NCBI GenBank assembly: GCA_047639575.1
Contig: JBLIOB010000285.1
Span: 1-5,521 of the forward strand
Length of the DNA: 5,521 nt
Origin: JBLIOB01 sp047639575
GTDB lineage: Bacteria > Bacteroidota > Bacteroidia > Flavobacteriales_D > Parvicellaceae
Reading direction: 5' to 3'
Each line of letters starts with the position of its first letter. Position 1 is the stretch's first letter. The notes beneath the pieces are model-generated. The model did not search any database and was not told the origin of the DNA. It worked only from the letters and a program-made list of their open reading frames with translations. Shown one piece after another: positions 1 to 5,521 of this stretch. The position numbers and the translations under genes are program-made.

Positions 1-70
1 ATGAAAACTTACCGCAGTTGACTCTGTACTTCGGATGTTTTTCGGCATCTTTAGATTCAAATTCATCTAT

Positions 71-649
71 ATGGCAATTGAACAAGGTTTACAAGAACGA
101 AGTGGCGGAGTATGCGAATTGTGTACTTCTAATGAAAGCCTTTCCGCTTACTTGGTTCCTCCTACATCTAGTGGAACCTTAAACGATACGATTCATGCTT
201 GTTCTGTTTGCAGCGGTCAAATGAATGATTCTGAGACAATGGACGCGAATCATTGGAGATGCTTAAATGATAGCATGTGGAGTCAAGAACCGCCAGTTCA
301 AGTTATGGCCTGGAGGATGCTGCAGCGTTTGAAAGGCGAAGGTTGGCCTGTAGATCTAATCGAAATGATGTACCTGGAAGAAGACACGCTAAAATGGGCT
401 CGCTCAACAGGAGATGGTGATGACGAAGCAGTTCAGATAATCCATAAGGACGTAAATGGCGTAACATTGAGTGCAGGAGACAGTGTAGTACTAATAAAAG
501 ATTTGAACGTTAAAGGCGGAGGCTTTACCGCAAAAAGAGGAACGGCCGTTCGAGGAATTTCTTTAGACCCTGATAATGCCGAGTACATTGAAGGCCGGGT
601 TGAAGGTCAGATGGTGGTCTTGATAACAGAATACGTTAAAAAGCAATAA
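71..649 (+). CDS. phnA: PhnA/YjdM-family zinc-ribbon protein
   Basis: This encodes a 192-residue soluble protein, probably cytoplasmic, with no signal peptide. An N-terminal zinc ribbon is formed by two CxxC pairs, C15/C18 (CELC) and C44/C47 (CSVC). A middle segment (about 58-112) is rich in Trp, Met and acidic residues. The C-terminal PhnA domain (about 123-192) has the family motifs DVNG, AGDSVVLIKDLNVKG and TAKRGTAVRGI, ending near TEYVKK. E. coli YjdM is only about 111 residues; the longer form with the middle segment is, from memory, usual in Bacteroidota. Despite the name, E. coli PhnA lies outside the phosphonate operon and its function is unsettled, and no phosphonate genes are seen here. 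An in-frame ATG at 35 would add 12 residues (MFFGIFRFKFIY), but the family normally begins just before the LxxRS-CELC segment, so ATG 71 is preferred. The gene converges on zapA. The family call is firm; the biochemical role is not known. Confidence 0.93.
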   Translation: MAIEQGLQERSGGVCELCTSNESLSAYLVPPTSSGTLNDTIHACSVCSGQMNDSETMDANHWRCLNDSMWSQEPPVQVMAWRMLQRLKGEGWPVDLIEMMYLEEDTLKWARSTGDGDDEAVQIIHKDVNGVTLSAGDSVVLIKDLNVKGGGFTAKRGTAVRGISLDPDNAEYIEGRVEGQMVVLITEYVKKQ

Positions 650-661
650 TATTTAGAAGTT

Positions 662-754
662 GAAAGATTAAAGATCGCTCCGAGAATTCAGAGTTCAAAG
701 ACAAAAGACTTCGATTCAAAACCTGAGTCTTTTGTCTTAAGTCTTTAAATCTTT
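662..754. terminator. Probable bidirectional terminator between convergent phnA and zapA
   Basis: A perfect 13-bp inverted repeat pairs AAGACAAAAGACT (698-710) with AGTCTTTTGTCTT (726-738) around a 15-base loop. An outer, imperfect stem pairs AAAGATTAAAGA (662-673) with TCTTTAAATCTTT (742-754), with one bulged base. The position between convergent stop codons suggests a terminator serving both strands. The stems are AT-rich and there is no clean U-run after the inner stem on either strand, only T-rich sequence (TCTTTAAATCTTTT) on the plus side, so it is not a textbook intrinsic terminator. Confidence 0.6.
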
Positions 755-766
755 TATCTAATCAAT

Positions 767-1051
767 TTATTGATTCAGGTAAGACTCCAACTTCACATTG
801 ACGTCACCAATTGCTTTTTCTAGCTTATCAGCTTCTACGGAATTAGACTCGTTTACCTGCTGCGTAGAGAATTGCAATGCTGTCATGGCTAATAGATCTT
901 GCATGTCTTTTACCGCGTAATTATCTTCCAAATTCTTGATGTTCTCATTAATTTGAATTGCAGCTTTACGAATTTTTTCCTCTTCGTCTCTTTCGATAGT
1001 CAAAGGATATGTTCTTCCGGCAATAGTTACTTTAATTGAAAGTTCGCTCAT
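767..1051 (-). CDS. zapA: Cell division protein ZapA
   Basis: This encodes a 94-residue cytoplasmic protein of the ZapA family, which binds FtsZ, bundles its protofilaments and stabilises the Z-ring at midcell. The N-terminal part (1-45) shows the family pattern: IKVTIAGRTYPLTI, then EEEKIRKAAIQINENI. The centre has YAVKDMQDLLAMTALQ (about 45-60), a stretch typical of Bacteroidota ZapA. The C-terminal third (about 62-92) is a polar helix that should form the dimer/tetramer coiled coil. Length fits the family. The start lies 2 bases after the stop of the coiled-coil gene, so the two are almost certainly co-transcribed and probably translationally coupled. No Shine-Dalgarno sequence is visible. 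In many Bacteroidota I recall the ribonuclease Y gene (rny), sometimes with 6S RNA, following zapA; here the convergent phnA follows instead. Confidence 0.95.
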   Translation of the reverse strand: MSELSIKVTIAGRTYPLTIERDEEEKIRKAAIQINENIKNLEDNYAVKDMQDLLAMTALQFSTQQVNESNSVEADKLEKAIGDVNVKLESYLNQ

Positions 1052-1053
1052 AT

Positions 1054-1332
1054 CTATTTATTCAATAATGAAATGCATTTATCAATCTCTCTCACCAATT
1101 CATTGATCTTTAGCTTTGCGTCAGTTGTTTTCCCGTCAGCAACTGCCAATGACTTTGCCATCTTCAGCATTTCCATATGACCATGCAATTCCTTAATCTG
1201 ATCTTGTTGTTCATTAATTGTTTTTTCCATTAATTGATTTGCATCATTTAATGAAACTTTATCGCTTTTCAAATCTTCACAAGTTTGAATTAAGCGATCA
1301 ATATTAGAATTTACCTTTTCAACTAAAGCCAT
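1054..1332 (-). CDS. Small coiled-coil protein upstream of zapA (ZapB-like)
   Basis: This encodes a 92-residue soluble protein with no signal peptide. It is almost entirely predicted helix, with hydrophobic residues spaced as in heptads: LVEKVNSNIDRLIQTCEDL, then the Gln/Glu/Lys-rich NEQQDQIKELHGHMEMLKMA. A less regular stretch (about 62-72, VADGKTTDAKL) separates this from a C-terminal helix, KINELVREIDKCISLLNK, that looks like the conserved end of the family. It is the first gene of a two-gene operon with zapA. By size, coiled-coil nature and linkage it resembles the ZapA partner ZapB of gammaproteobacteria, but that is an analogy; sequence homology to E. coli ZapB is not evident by eye. 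An equivalent gene before zapA is, from memory, common in Bacteroidota and usually annotated as hypothetical. Role in Z-ring organisation is inferred from context. Confidence 0.85.
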   Translation of the reverse strand: MALVEKVNSNIDRLIQTCEDLKSDKVSLNDANQLMEKTINEQQDQIKELHGHMEMLKMAKSLAVADGKTTDAKLKINELVREIDKCISLLNK

Positions 1333-1375
1333 TGGATCAATGAGGTCATGGTTAATTTGTCTTTAGATCTCGAAT

Positions 1376-1393
1376 AATAACTAATTGGTTATT
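1376..1393. repeat. 18-base near-palindrome in the zap operon leader
   Basis: AATAAC (1376-1381) and GTTATT (1388-1393) are perfect inverted copies flanking TAATTG, so the 18 bases form a dyad with a single mismatched pair around a central AATT. It lies about 10-30 bases downstream of the start site expected for the zap promoter. It could be an operator for a dimeric regulator or a weak leader hairpin. In AT-rich intergenic DNA a dyad of this size can occur by chance. Confidence 0.35.
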
Positions 1394-1409
1394 TACTCAA
1401 CATCTTTTA

Positions 1410-1440
1410 CAAAATTAAGATTGAATTGCGTTCAGGCAAA
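1410..1440 (-). promoter_or_regulatory. Bacteroidota-type promoter for the coiled-coil/zapA operon
   Basis: Read on the minus strand, TTTG (1440-1437) is followed after 19 bases by TAATTTTG (1417-1410). This matches the Bacteroidota primary sigma consensus TTTG-N(17-23)-TAnnTTTG at every defined position. Transcription should start near 1404, giving a leader of about 70 bases before the ATG at 1332. It is the strongest promoter match in the window. Confidence 0.7.
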
Positions 1441-1504
1441 TTTTTAGCCAAATGAATGTTAAAATCTTTATGCACAACGGATACAAAACATTTAAGCGTT
1501 CCGT

Positions 1505-1512
1505 TACTTTCG
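1505..1512 (+). promoter_or_regulatory. Candidate -7 element for the M23 peptidase gene
   Basis: TACTTTCG differs from TAnnTTTG at one position. No good TTG is found 17-23 bases upstream, so this is a half-supported promoter. A start site near 1518 would give a leader of about 40 bases before the ATG at 1559, and would fall on the upstream GTG at 1517. Confidence 0.4.
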
Positions 1513-1558
1513 TAAGGTGATTATAACAAAAGCGCTGCATCCTACTAAGAATCAACTA

Positions 1559-3286
1559 ATGAAGAATTTTAAGCCCTTCGGGATACTATTAGTTTTAGGA
1601 CTATTGATTTCTCAACAACTTTATTCACAAACAGATTTCCCAAAGGACTCATTCCGCTCTCCCATGGACATACCGCTTGTTTTGGCTGGGAATTTTGCCG
1701 AATTACGATCCAATCATTTCCATACTGGATTAGATATTAAAACGAATAATAGAGAAGGATACAAATTATATTCTATCGAAGACGGTTACATTTCTAGGAT
1801 TAATATTTCGCACTGGGGTTACGGTTTATGTATGTATGTAAAACACCCTAACGGATATACTTCCGTTTACGCTCATTGCAGTGCTTTTCCTGAAAACGTT
1901 GAGGAATTTGTAAAAAAGGCTCAAAAGAAAAAACAAACTGAAACGATCACCTTGTATCCTGGAAAAGAACAATTCCCGATGAAGAAAGGTGACTTAGTGG
2001 CCTATTCAGGTAACTCTGGAAGTTCTACCGCGCCTCACTTACATTTCGAAATCAGAGATTCTAAAACCGAAGAACCGCTAAACCCATTATTATTTGGATT
2101 CGATATTAAGGATGATATTCCTCCTTCTATATTTAGCATTAAGGTTTATGGATTTGAAGGTGCCAATATTTCTGGCGGGCATAAAGACAAAATATACGAT
2201 GCCGTTAAAAGCACTGGATCTTATAAATTACTTCCCGGAGCATCGATTGAAGCAAACGGGAAAATTGGCTTTTCAGTGAATACTATTGATCGTTTAAACA
2301 TTGCCCCAAATAAGTGTGGCGTTTTCACCATTGATCTTTACGTTGATGAAAAAATAGTCTATCAACAGAAATTAGATAGATTGAATTTCTATACTAATCG
2401 CTACATCAATGCACACATGGATTACGAAGAGCATCGCTATAAGAAACAGAGCTATCATAAATCCTTTAAAATGGAAAACAACAAACTTCCGATATACGGC
2501 ACAGTTGTTAATGACGGATTCGTTGAGATAAACGATAACCTTTCTCACGCGATTAAATATGTGATCAAGGATGCTTATGGAAATTCGTCAGAGTTAAAAT
2601 TTAAGGTTAAAGGGAATCAAAAACTGAAAATAAACCCTGTTAAAACGAATTACGACATTGCATTTGATGCCTCTAGTAAAAATCAAATTATAGAGGAAAA
2701 CTTTAAGGCTTACTTACCTAAAGGAGCCATTTATGAAGATGCATCCGTTACTTTCAATAAACTTCCTCCTCATGCAAAATCATTAACTCCCGTTTTTGAT
2801 TTCCACACAGATTCAGTTCCGCTTCAAAAATATTTCGTTTTGAAAATGAAGCTTTCTGCGGTCAAAGAGAATCATAAAAACAAAGTTCTTATAGCTGAGT
2901 TAAGTGACAATAGACGAAGGCTGTCTGCAAAAGGAGGAACTTATAAAGATGGCTGGGTCACCGGGAAAGTAAGATCATTTGGTAACTATATGGTCATGAT
3001 CGACACCATTAACCCATGGGTGACAGAAACAAACATTACGAACAAAAAATACAAAAGCGCCAAGCAAATGTTATTTAAAGTTTCTGATAATTTGTCAGGT
3101 GTAGATTCTTACAAAGTATTTGTAGATGGCGAATTTTTTCATTCTTATTACACTCCGAAAAGTCACGTTCTGAGAGTTCCTCTTAATGGCTACAACAAAA
3201 TCGAACCTGGTGCTCACAAGGTGGTTGTTGAAGTTATTGATGAGCGTAAAAACAAGACCGAATTAAAAGTAGACGTGAATCTTTAG
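1559..3286 (+). CDS. Exported M23-family zinc metallopeptidase
   Basis: This encodes a 575-residue protein likely to cut peptidoglycan cross-bridges or stem peptides in the periplasm. A signal peptide covers about residues 1-24 (MKNFKPFG, hydrophobic core, then QLYSQ), with no lipobox cysteine. The LytM-like domain (about 35-190) has a complete active site: HxxxD at H55/D59, YAH with H106, and HLH at H160/H162. By comparison with LytM, H55, D59 and H162 should bind zinc, while H106 and H160 act in catalysis. H106 and H160 are 54 residues apart, more than in LytM, because of a Lys-rich insert (about 114-134). After EEPLNPLLFGF come beta-rich regions ending in an Ig-like segment (about 500-575, LSGVDSYKVFVDGEFF onward). 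A GTG at 1517 would add 14 residues before the signal peptide, so ATG 1559 is chosen. An intact active site argues for an enzyme, not an EnvC-like activator. The natural substrate is not known. Confidence 0.93.
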   Translation: MKNFKPFGILLVLGLLISQQLYSQTDFPKDSFRSPMDIPLVLAGNFAELRSNHFHTGLDIKTNNREGYKLYSIEDGYISRINISHWGYGLCMYVKHPNGYTSVYAHCSAFPENVEEFVKKAQKKKQTETITLYPGKEQFPMKKGDLVAYSGNSGSSTAPHLHFEIRDSKTEEPLNPLLFGFDIKDDIPPSIFSIKVYGFEGANISGGHKDKIYDAVKSTGSYKLLPGASIEANGKIGFSVNTIDRLNIAPNKCGVFTIDLYVDEKIVYQQKLDRLNFYTNRYINAHMDYEEHRYKKQSYHKSFKMENNKLPIYGTVVNDGFVEINDNLSHAIKYVIKDAYGNSSELKFKVKGNQKLKINPVKTNYDIAFDASSKNQIIEENFKAYLPKGAIYEDASVTFNKLPPHAKSLTPVFDFHTDSVPLQKYFVLKMKLSAVKENHKNKVLIAELSDNRRRLSAKGGTYKDGWVTGKVRSFGNYMVMIDTINPWVTETNITNKKYKSAKQMLFKVSDNLSGVDSYKVFVDGEFFHSYYTPKSHVLRVPLNGYNKIEPGAHKVVVEVIDERKNKTELKVDVNL

Positions 3287-3361
3287 ATTTCTCAAACATT
3301 AAACTTTTGTTAAAATTAGGGGTACAGATAATAAGTTAAATGAACCTGAGTTTATAATTCG

Positions 3362-3369
3362 TATTTTTG
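3362..3369 (+). promoter_or_regulatory. Candidate -7 element just before the 218-residue protein gene
   Basis: TATTTTTG matches TAnnTTTG exactly. The corresponding -33 site is poor (AATG at 3339-3342, 19-base spacer). The box ends 5 bases before the GTG start at 3375, so transcription from it would start at or next to the start codon and give a leaderless or near-leaderless mRNA. Confidence 0.5.
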
Positions 3370-3374
3370 TAATA

Positions 3375-4031
3375 GTGAAAAACCTTCTTACGTATATCGC
3401 AGTACTTTCTGCCATTTTATTATGGTCTCAGAAAACAAACGCCCAAGCAATAGCTGAAGACAGTGTGAATTATGTGCAATTTTCAGGATTCGTTATCGAT
3501 TCTGACAGCCTTGTACCTGTCCCTTATGCTGGTGTTTACAACATGACTCGTAAATCTGGAAGGCTGGCAGATCTGTACGGATACTTTTCTATTGTTGCTG
3601 CTCCTGGAGATAAAATTCGATTTAGCAGTGTCGCTTATAAGGATTCTTACATGAAAATTCCAGACACGATTACTGGAGATAGGTACACGATGTATTTTAT
3701 GATGGAAACCGATACTTTCTTAATTGATCCAGTATTTATATATCCGTGGCCAAGTAAGGAAGAATTTGCTGAAGCATTTTTGAATTTTGATGTTGAGGAT
3801 GAAGATCTAGATAATGCCAGAGCAAATTTGGAACAAGCTGCTATGAGAGACCGTGTATTAGGCACTCCAGGAGATGGTGGAGTTAATTTTAAATGGTCAA
3901 TGGCACAGCATCAAGCAAAACTATACTACGCGGGACAGGCGCCTCCAATGAACATTATGAATCCAGTTGCATGGTCTAAGTTTATCAAAGCGTGGAAGAA
4001 TGGTGACTTCAAACGTCAAAAAGACGATTAG
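3375..4031 (+). CDS. Exported protein with carboxypeptidase-regulatory-like domain, function unknown
   Basis: This encodes a 218-residue secreted protein. A signal peptide covers about residues 1-24 (hydrophobic core LLTYIAVLSAILLW, then KTNAQA). Residues 36-113 form a carboxypeptidase-regulatory-like beta-sandwich: FSGFVIDSDSLVPVPYAGV, then GRLADLYGYFSIVAAPGDKIRFSSVAYK, the usual G-x-V...P...A...G...D..G.F.I pattern. The C-terminal half is not a domain I recognise. It begins IYPWPSKEEFAEAFL (122-136), continues with an acidic helix (about 138-158), and ends in a GTPGDGGV segment, a hydrophobic PPMNIMNPVAW stretch and a Lys-rich tail. GTG 3375 is the start because it directly opens the signal peptide; the next in-frame Met is at residue 57, inside the domain. 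The receptor gene follows after 69 bases and carries the same kind of N-terminal domain, which suggests a periplasmic role linked to that receptor. That link is inference. Confidence 0.88.
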   Translation: MKNLLTYIAVLSAILLWSQKTNAQAIAEDSVNYVQFSGFVIDSDSLVPVPYAGVYNMTRKSGRLADLYGYFSIVAAPGDKIRFSSVAYKDSYMKIPDTITGDRYTMYFMMETDTFLIDPVFIYPWPSKEEFAEAFLNFDVEDEDLDNARANLEQAAMRDRVLGTPGDGGVNFKWSMAQHQAKLYYAGQAPPMNIMNPVAWSKFIKAWKNGDFKRQKDD

Positions 4032-4081
4032 CACACGCAATAAATCCTCAATCTTACTGTTTTAATTGCGGTCATTTCATT

Positions 4082-4089
4082 TACATTTG
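4082..4089 (+). promoter_or_regulatory. Candidate -7 element just before the TonB-dependent receptor gene
   Basis: TACATTTG matches TAnnTTTG exactly. A partial -33 element, ACTG (4057-4060), lies 21 bases upstream. Transcription would start near 4095, leaving only about 5-8 bases before the ATG at 4101. No hairpin is visible in the 69-base gap after the preceding gene, so read-through from it is also possible. Confidence 0.5.
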
Positions 4090-4100
4090 GCAGCTAGTTA

Positions 4101-5521
4101 ATGCGCGCACTCATTTATATCACCTTTTTCTGTCTTCTAAGCAGTATATGCTTCGGACAAAATGCTAGGCTTAAAGGTTCTGTAGTTCATGGTGGTGAGC
4201 CTTTGCTAGATGCAGAAATTACCATTCCCGCTACTGGTTATAGTTCTTTTGTCGATTTCGATGGAAACTTTAATATCGAAATTCCGGCTAATCAAGACAT
4301 CACTTTTATTTTCACTTCCACAGATTTTCAAGAATACGAGATCACTGTAAACCTTAAAGTGGGTGAAACAAAAAAATTGAAAGTAAGAATGAGACCAGCG
4401 TGGCAAGTTACTGTCGATAAATATCTCGTTCATCCGGGCTTAGATACGATTCCAAGACTAAAGCCTGGCGACATGACCTCGCCAATGGGCAATTTTGAAG
4501 ACCTACTAAAAACAGCAGGAATTGGTGTTAGTTCATCTAACGAATTAAGTTCTGGGTACAATGTTAGAGGCGGAAACTTCGATGAGAATTTAATCTATGT
4601 AAATGATGTGGAAATATATAGACCCTTTCTGGCCCGCTCCGGTCAGCAAGAAGGATTAAGCTTTATCAACCCCAGTATGATTAGCAACATTCGGTTTTCT
4701 GCAGGCGGTTTCGAAGCACGGTACGGAGATAAAATGTCTTCTGTATTAGATATTACTTATTTGAAACCACAAGAGTTCGGTGGGATCGTTTCGGCAAGCT
4801 TACTAGGTGGAGATTTGCAATTTGGAAATCGTTCTAAAAACAATCTTTGGACCTACAGCGTAGGAACAAGATATCGAGCGAATGGGTACTTATTTAATTC
4901 ACTTCCTACCAAAGGACAATACAGACCAGTATTTGCAGATTTTCAAACAAGAATCACTCACAATAGAGGTCAGTGGGAGCATTCGTTTATGGGTTATGCA
5001 GCTTTGAATAAATACAGAGTCGTTCCAGAAAATTCAGAATCTGAATTTGGAACCGTAAATGAAGCGTTAAGATTAAGAGTCTTTTTCGAAGGTCAAGAAA
5101 TTAGTCAGTTCAACACGTATTTAGGAGCATTTAGAAGCAAGTATGTTTCTCCTGACACCAAGACTAACTTAAGATTTGTTGCTTCAACTTTTAGAACGAT
5201 TGAATCTGAAAAATTTGATATACTAGGTCAGTATTTTCTAGATGAATTAGAACGGGACATTAGTTCTGAAGAATTTGGCGAAAGTGCTTACAACAGAGGA
5301 GTTGGATCTTATATTGAGCATGCAAGAAACGAATTAGACGCTACCGTATTTTCATTTGCTCATAAAGGCGAACATCGGTTTGACAAATGGTCGGTGTTAT
5401 GGGGAGGAACCTACAAACATGAACGGATCAACGATAAGTTAAGTGAATGGAACATGTTAGATTCTTCAGGTTTTTCTATTCCGACAGTTACAGACTCTGT
5501 CGGTTTTCAAGATCCTAGCGC
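4101..5521 (+). CDS. TonB-dependent outer-membrane receptor, 3' end beyond the window
   Basis: Open for 473 codons to the window edge. The product should be a beta-barrel taking up a ligand with energy from TonB-ExbB-ExbD. A signal peptide covers about residues 1-20 (MRALIYITFFCLLSS, then CFGQ); C17 does not sit in a lipobox. A carboxypeptidase-regulatory-like domain follows at about 23-97 (LKGSVVHGGEPLLDAEI, then DFDGNFNIEIPA). The plug (about 128-220) shows NFEDLLKTAGIGVSSS, YNVRGGNFDENLIYVNDVEIYRP, SGQQEGLSFINPSMI and SAGGFEARYGDKMSSVLDI. From about 225 onward, alternating beta strands belong to the barrel. An in-frame TAG at 4095-4097 excludes any longer start, and the signal peptide fits ATG 4101. 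The plug lacks SusC hallmarks and no SusD gene is in view, so a polysaccharide-utilisation role is not supported. No classical TonB box stands out in 98-127. The ligand cannot be predicted. Confidence 0.93.
   Translation, partial: MRALIYITFFCLLSSICFGQNARLKGSVVHGGEPLLDAEITIPATGYSSFVDFDGNFNIEIPANQDITFIFTSTDFQEYEITVNLKVGETKKLKVRMRPAWQVTVDKYLVHPGLDTIPRLKPGDMTSPMGNFEDLLKTAGIGVSSSNELSSGYNVRGGNFDENLIYVNDVEIYRPFLARSGQQEGLSFINPSMISNIRFSAGGFEARYGDKMSSVLDITYLKPQEFGGIVSASLLGGDLQFGNRSKNNLWTYSVGTRYRANGYLFNSLPTKGQYRPVFADFQTRITHNRGQWEHSFMGYAALNKYRVVPENSESEFGTVNEALRLRVFFEGQEISQFNTYLGAFRSKYVSPDTKTNLRFVASTFRTIESEKFDILGQYFLDELERDISSEEFGESAYNRGVGSYIEHARNELDATVFSFAHKGEHRFDKWSVLWGGTYKHERINDKLSEWNMLDSSGFSIPTVTDSVGFQDPS

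Noticed and set aside
1..34. Tail of an upstream gene, or a phnA promoter (TACTTCGG at 27-34)
   Set aside because: Frame 1 has a TGA at 19-21 that could end a gene, but six codons are too few to recognise anything. The promoter-like box has two mismatches and no usable -33 site within the window.
35..70. N-terminal extension of the PhnA protein from ATG 35 (MFFGIFRFKFIY)
   Set aside because: The extension is hydrophobic and unlike the family, whose members start shortly before the first CxxC. ATG 71 gives the normal N-terminus.
650..766. 6S RNA or another structured RNA downstream of zapA
   Set aside because: The gap is only 117 bases, is filled by the terminator-like repeat, and lacks the large central bubble layout of 6S RNA.
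1517..1558. GTG start adding 14 residues to the M23 peptidase
   Set aside because: It would place a polar stretch before a well-formed signal peptide that begins at ATG 1559, and it coincides with the predicted transcription start.
2094..2279. 61-codon plus-strand ORF inside the M23 gene
   Set aside because: It overlaps a strongly supported gene in another frame and has no recognisable protein features.
3647..3865. 72-codon minus-strand ORF
   Set aside because: It is antisense to the 218-residue exported protein gene, with low-complexity Ser/Lys composition and no promoter or family resemblance.
4101..4160. Lipoprotein signal in the receptor (cysteines at residues 11 and 17)
   Set aside because: The residues before C17 are SSI and those before C11 are TFF, neither a lipobox. 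A signal peptidase I site near FGQ fits better.
4206..4433. 75-codon minus-strand ORF
   Set aside because: It is antisense to the well-supported start of the TonB-dependent receptor and shows no family features.
4101..5521. SusC-type receptor of a polysaccharide utilisation locus
   Set aside because: There is no SusD homologue in view and the plug motifs (SGQQEGLSFINP, RYGDKMSSVLDI) do not match the SusC pattern. Genes beyond the window could change this.

Overview
The window looks like chromosomal DNA of a Bacteroidota species, probably a flavobacterial-type marine or freshwater lineage. Four things point there: AT-rich coding sequence, start codons without clear Shine-Dalgarno sequences, several matches to the Bacteroidota -7 promoter element TAnnTTTG, and a gene set typical of the phylum (long PhnA, a coiled-coil/ZapA pair, a large M23 peptidase, and an outer-membrane receptor with an N-terminal carboxypeptidase-regulatory-like domain). 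The species cannot be named from the sequence.

Layout. (1) Bases 71-649 (+) encode a PhnA/YjdM-family zinc-ribbon protein. (2) Bases 650-766 lie between convergent genes and hold a long imperfect inverted repeat, probably a bidirectional terminator. (3) Bases 767-1332 (-) carry a two-gene cell-division operon: a 92-residue ZapB-like coiled-coil protein followed, after 2 bases, by ZapA. Its promoter (TTTG, 19 bases, TAATTTTG at 1440-1410) is the best promoter match in the window. (4) Bases 1333-1558 are a divergent intergenic region. (5) Bases 1559-5521 (+) hold three envelope genes: an exported M23 zinc metallopeptidase with a complete active site, an exported 218-residue protein with a carboxypeptidase-regulatory-like domain and an unrecognised C-terminal half, and the first 473 codons of a TonB-dependent receptor that runs off the end of the window. 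No gap lacking a gene exceeds 300 bases.

Working together: the left half concerns septum assembly (ZapA stabilises FtsZ filaments, and the coiled-coil protein is a likely partner), while the right half concerns the periplasm and outer membrane. The three right-hand genes are co-oriented, with gaps of 88 and 69 bases, and each has a -7-like box just upstream. They may be read singly, together, or both.

I saw no mobile element, CRISPR array, tRNA, rRNA, defence system or clear sign of horizontal transfer. This is a mostly ordinary core-genome region. The points most worth following up are the uncharacterised 218-residue protein beside the receptor, the candidate promoters lying almost on top of start codons, and features of the zap operon leader.
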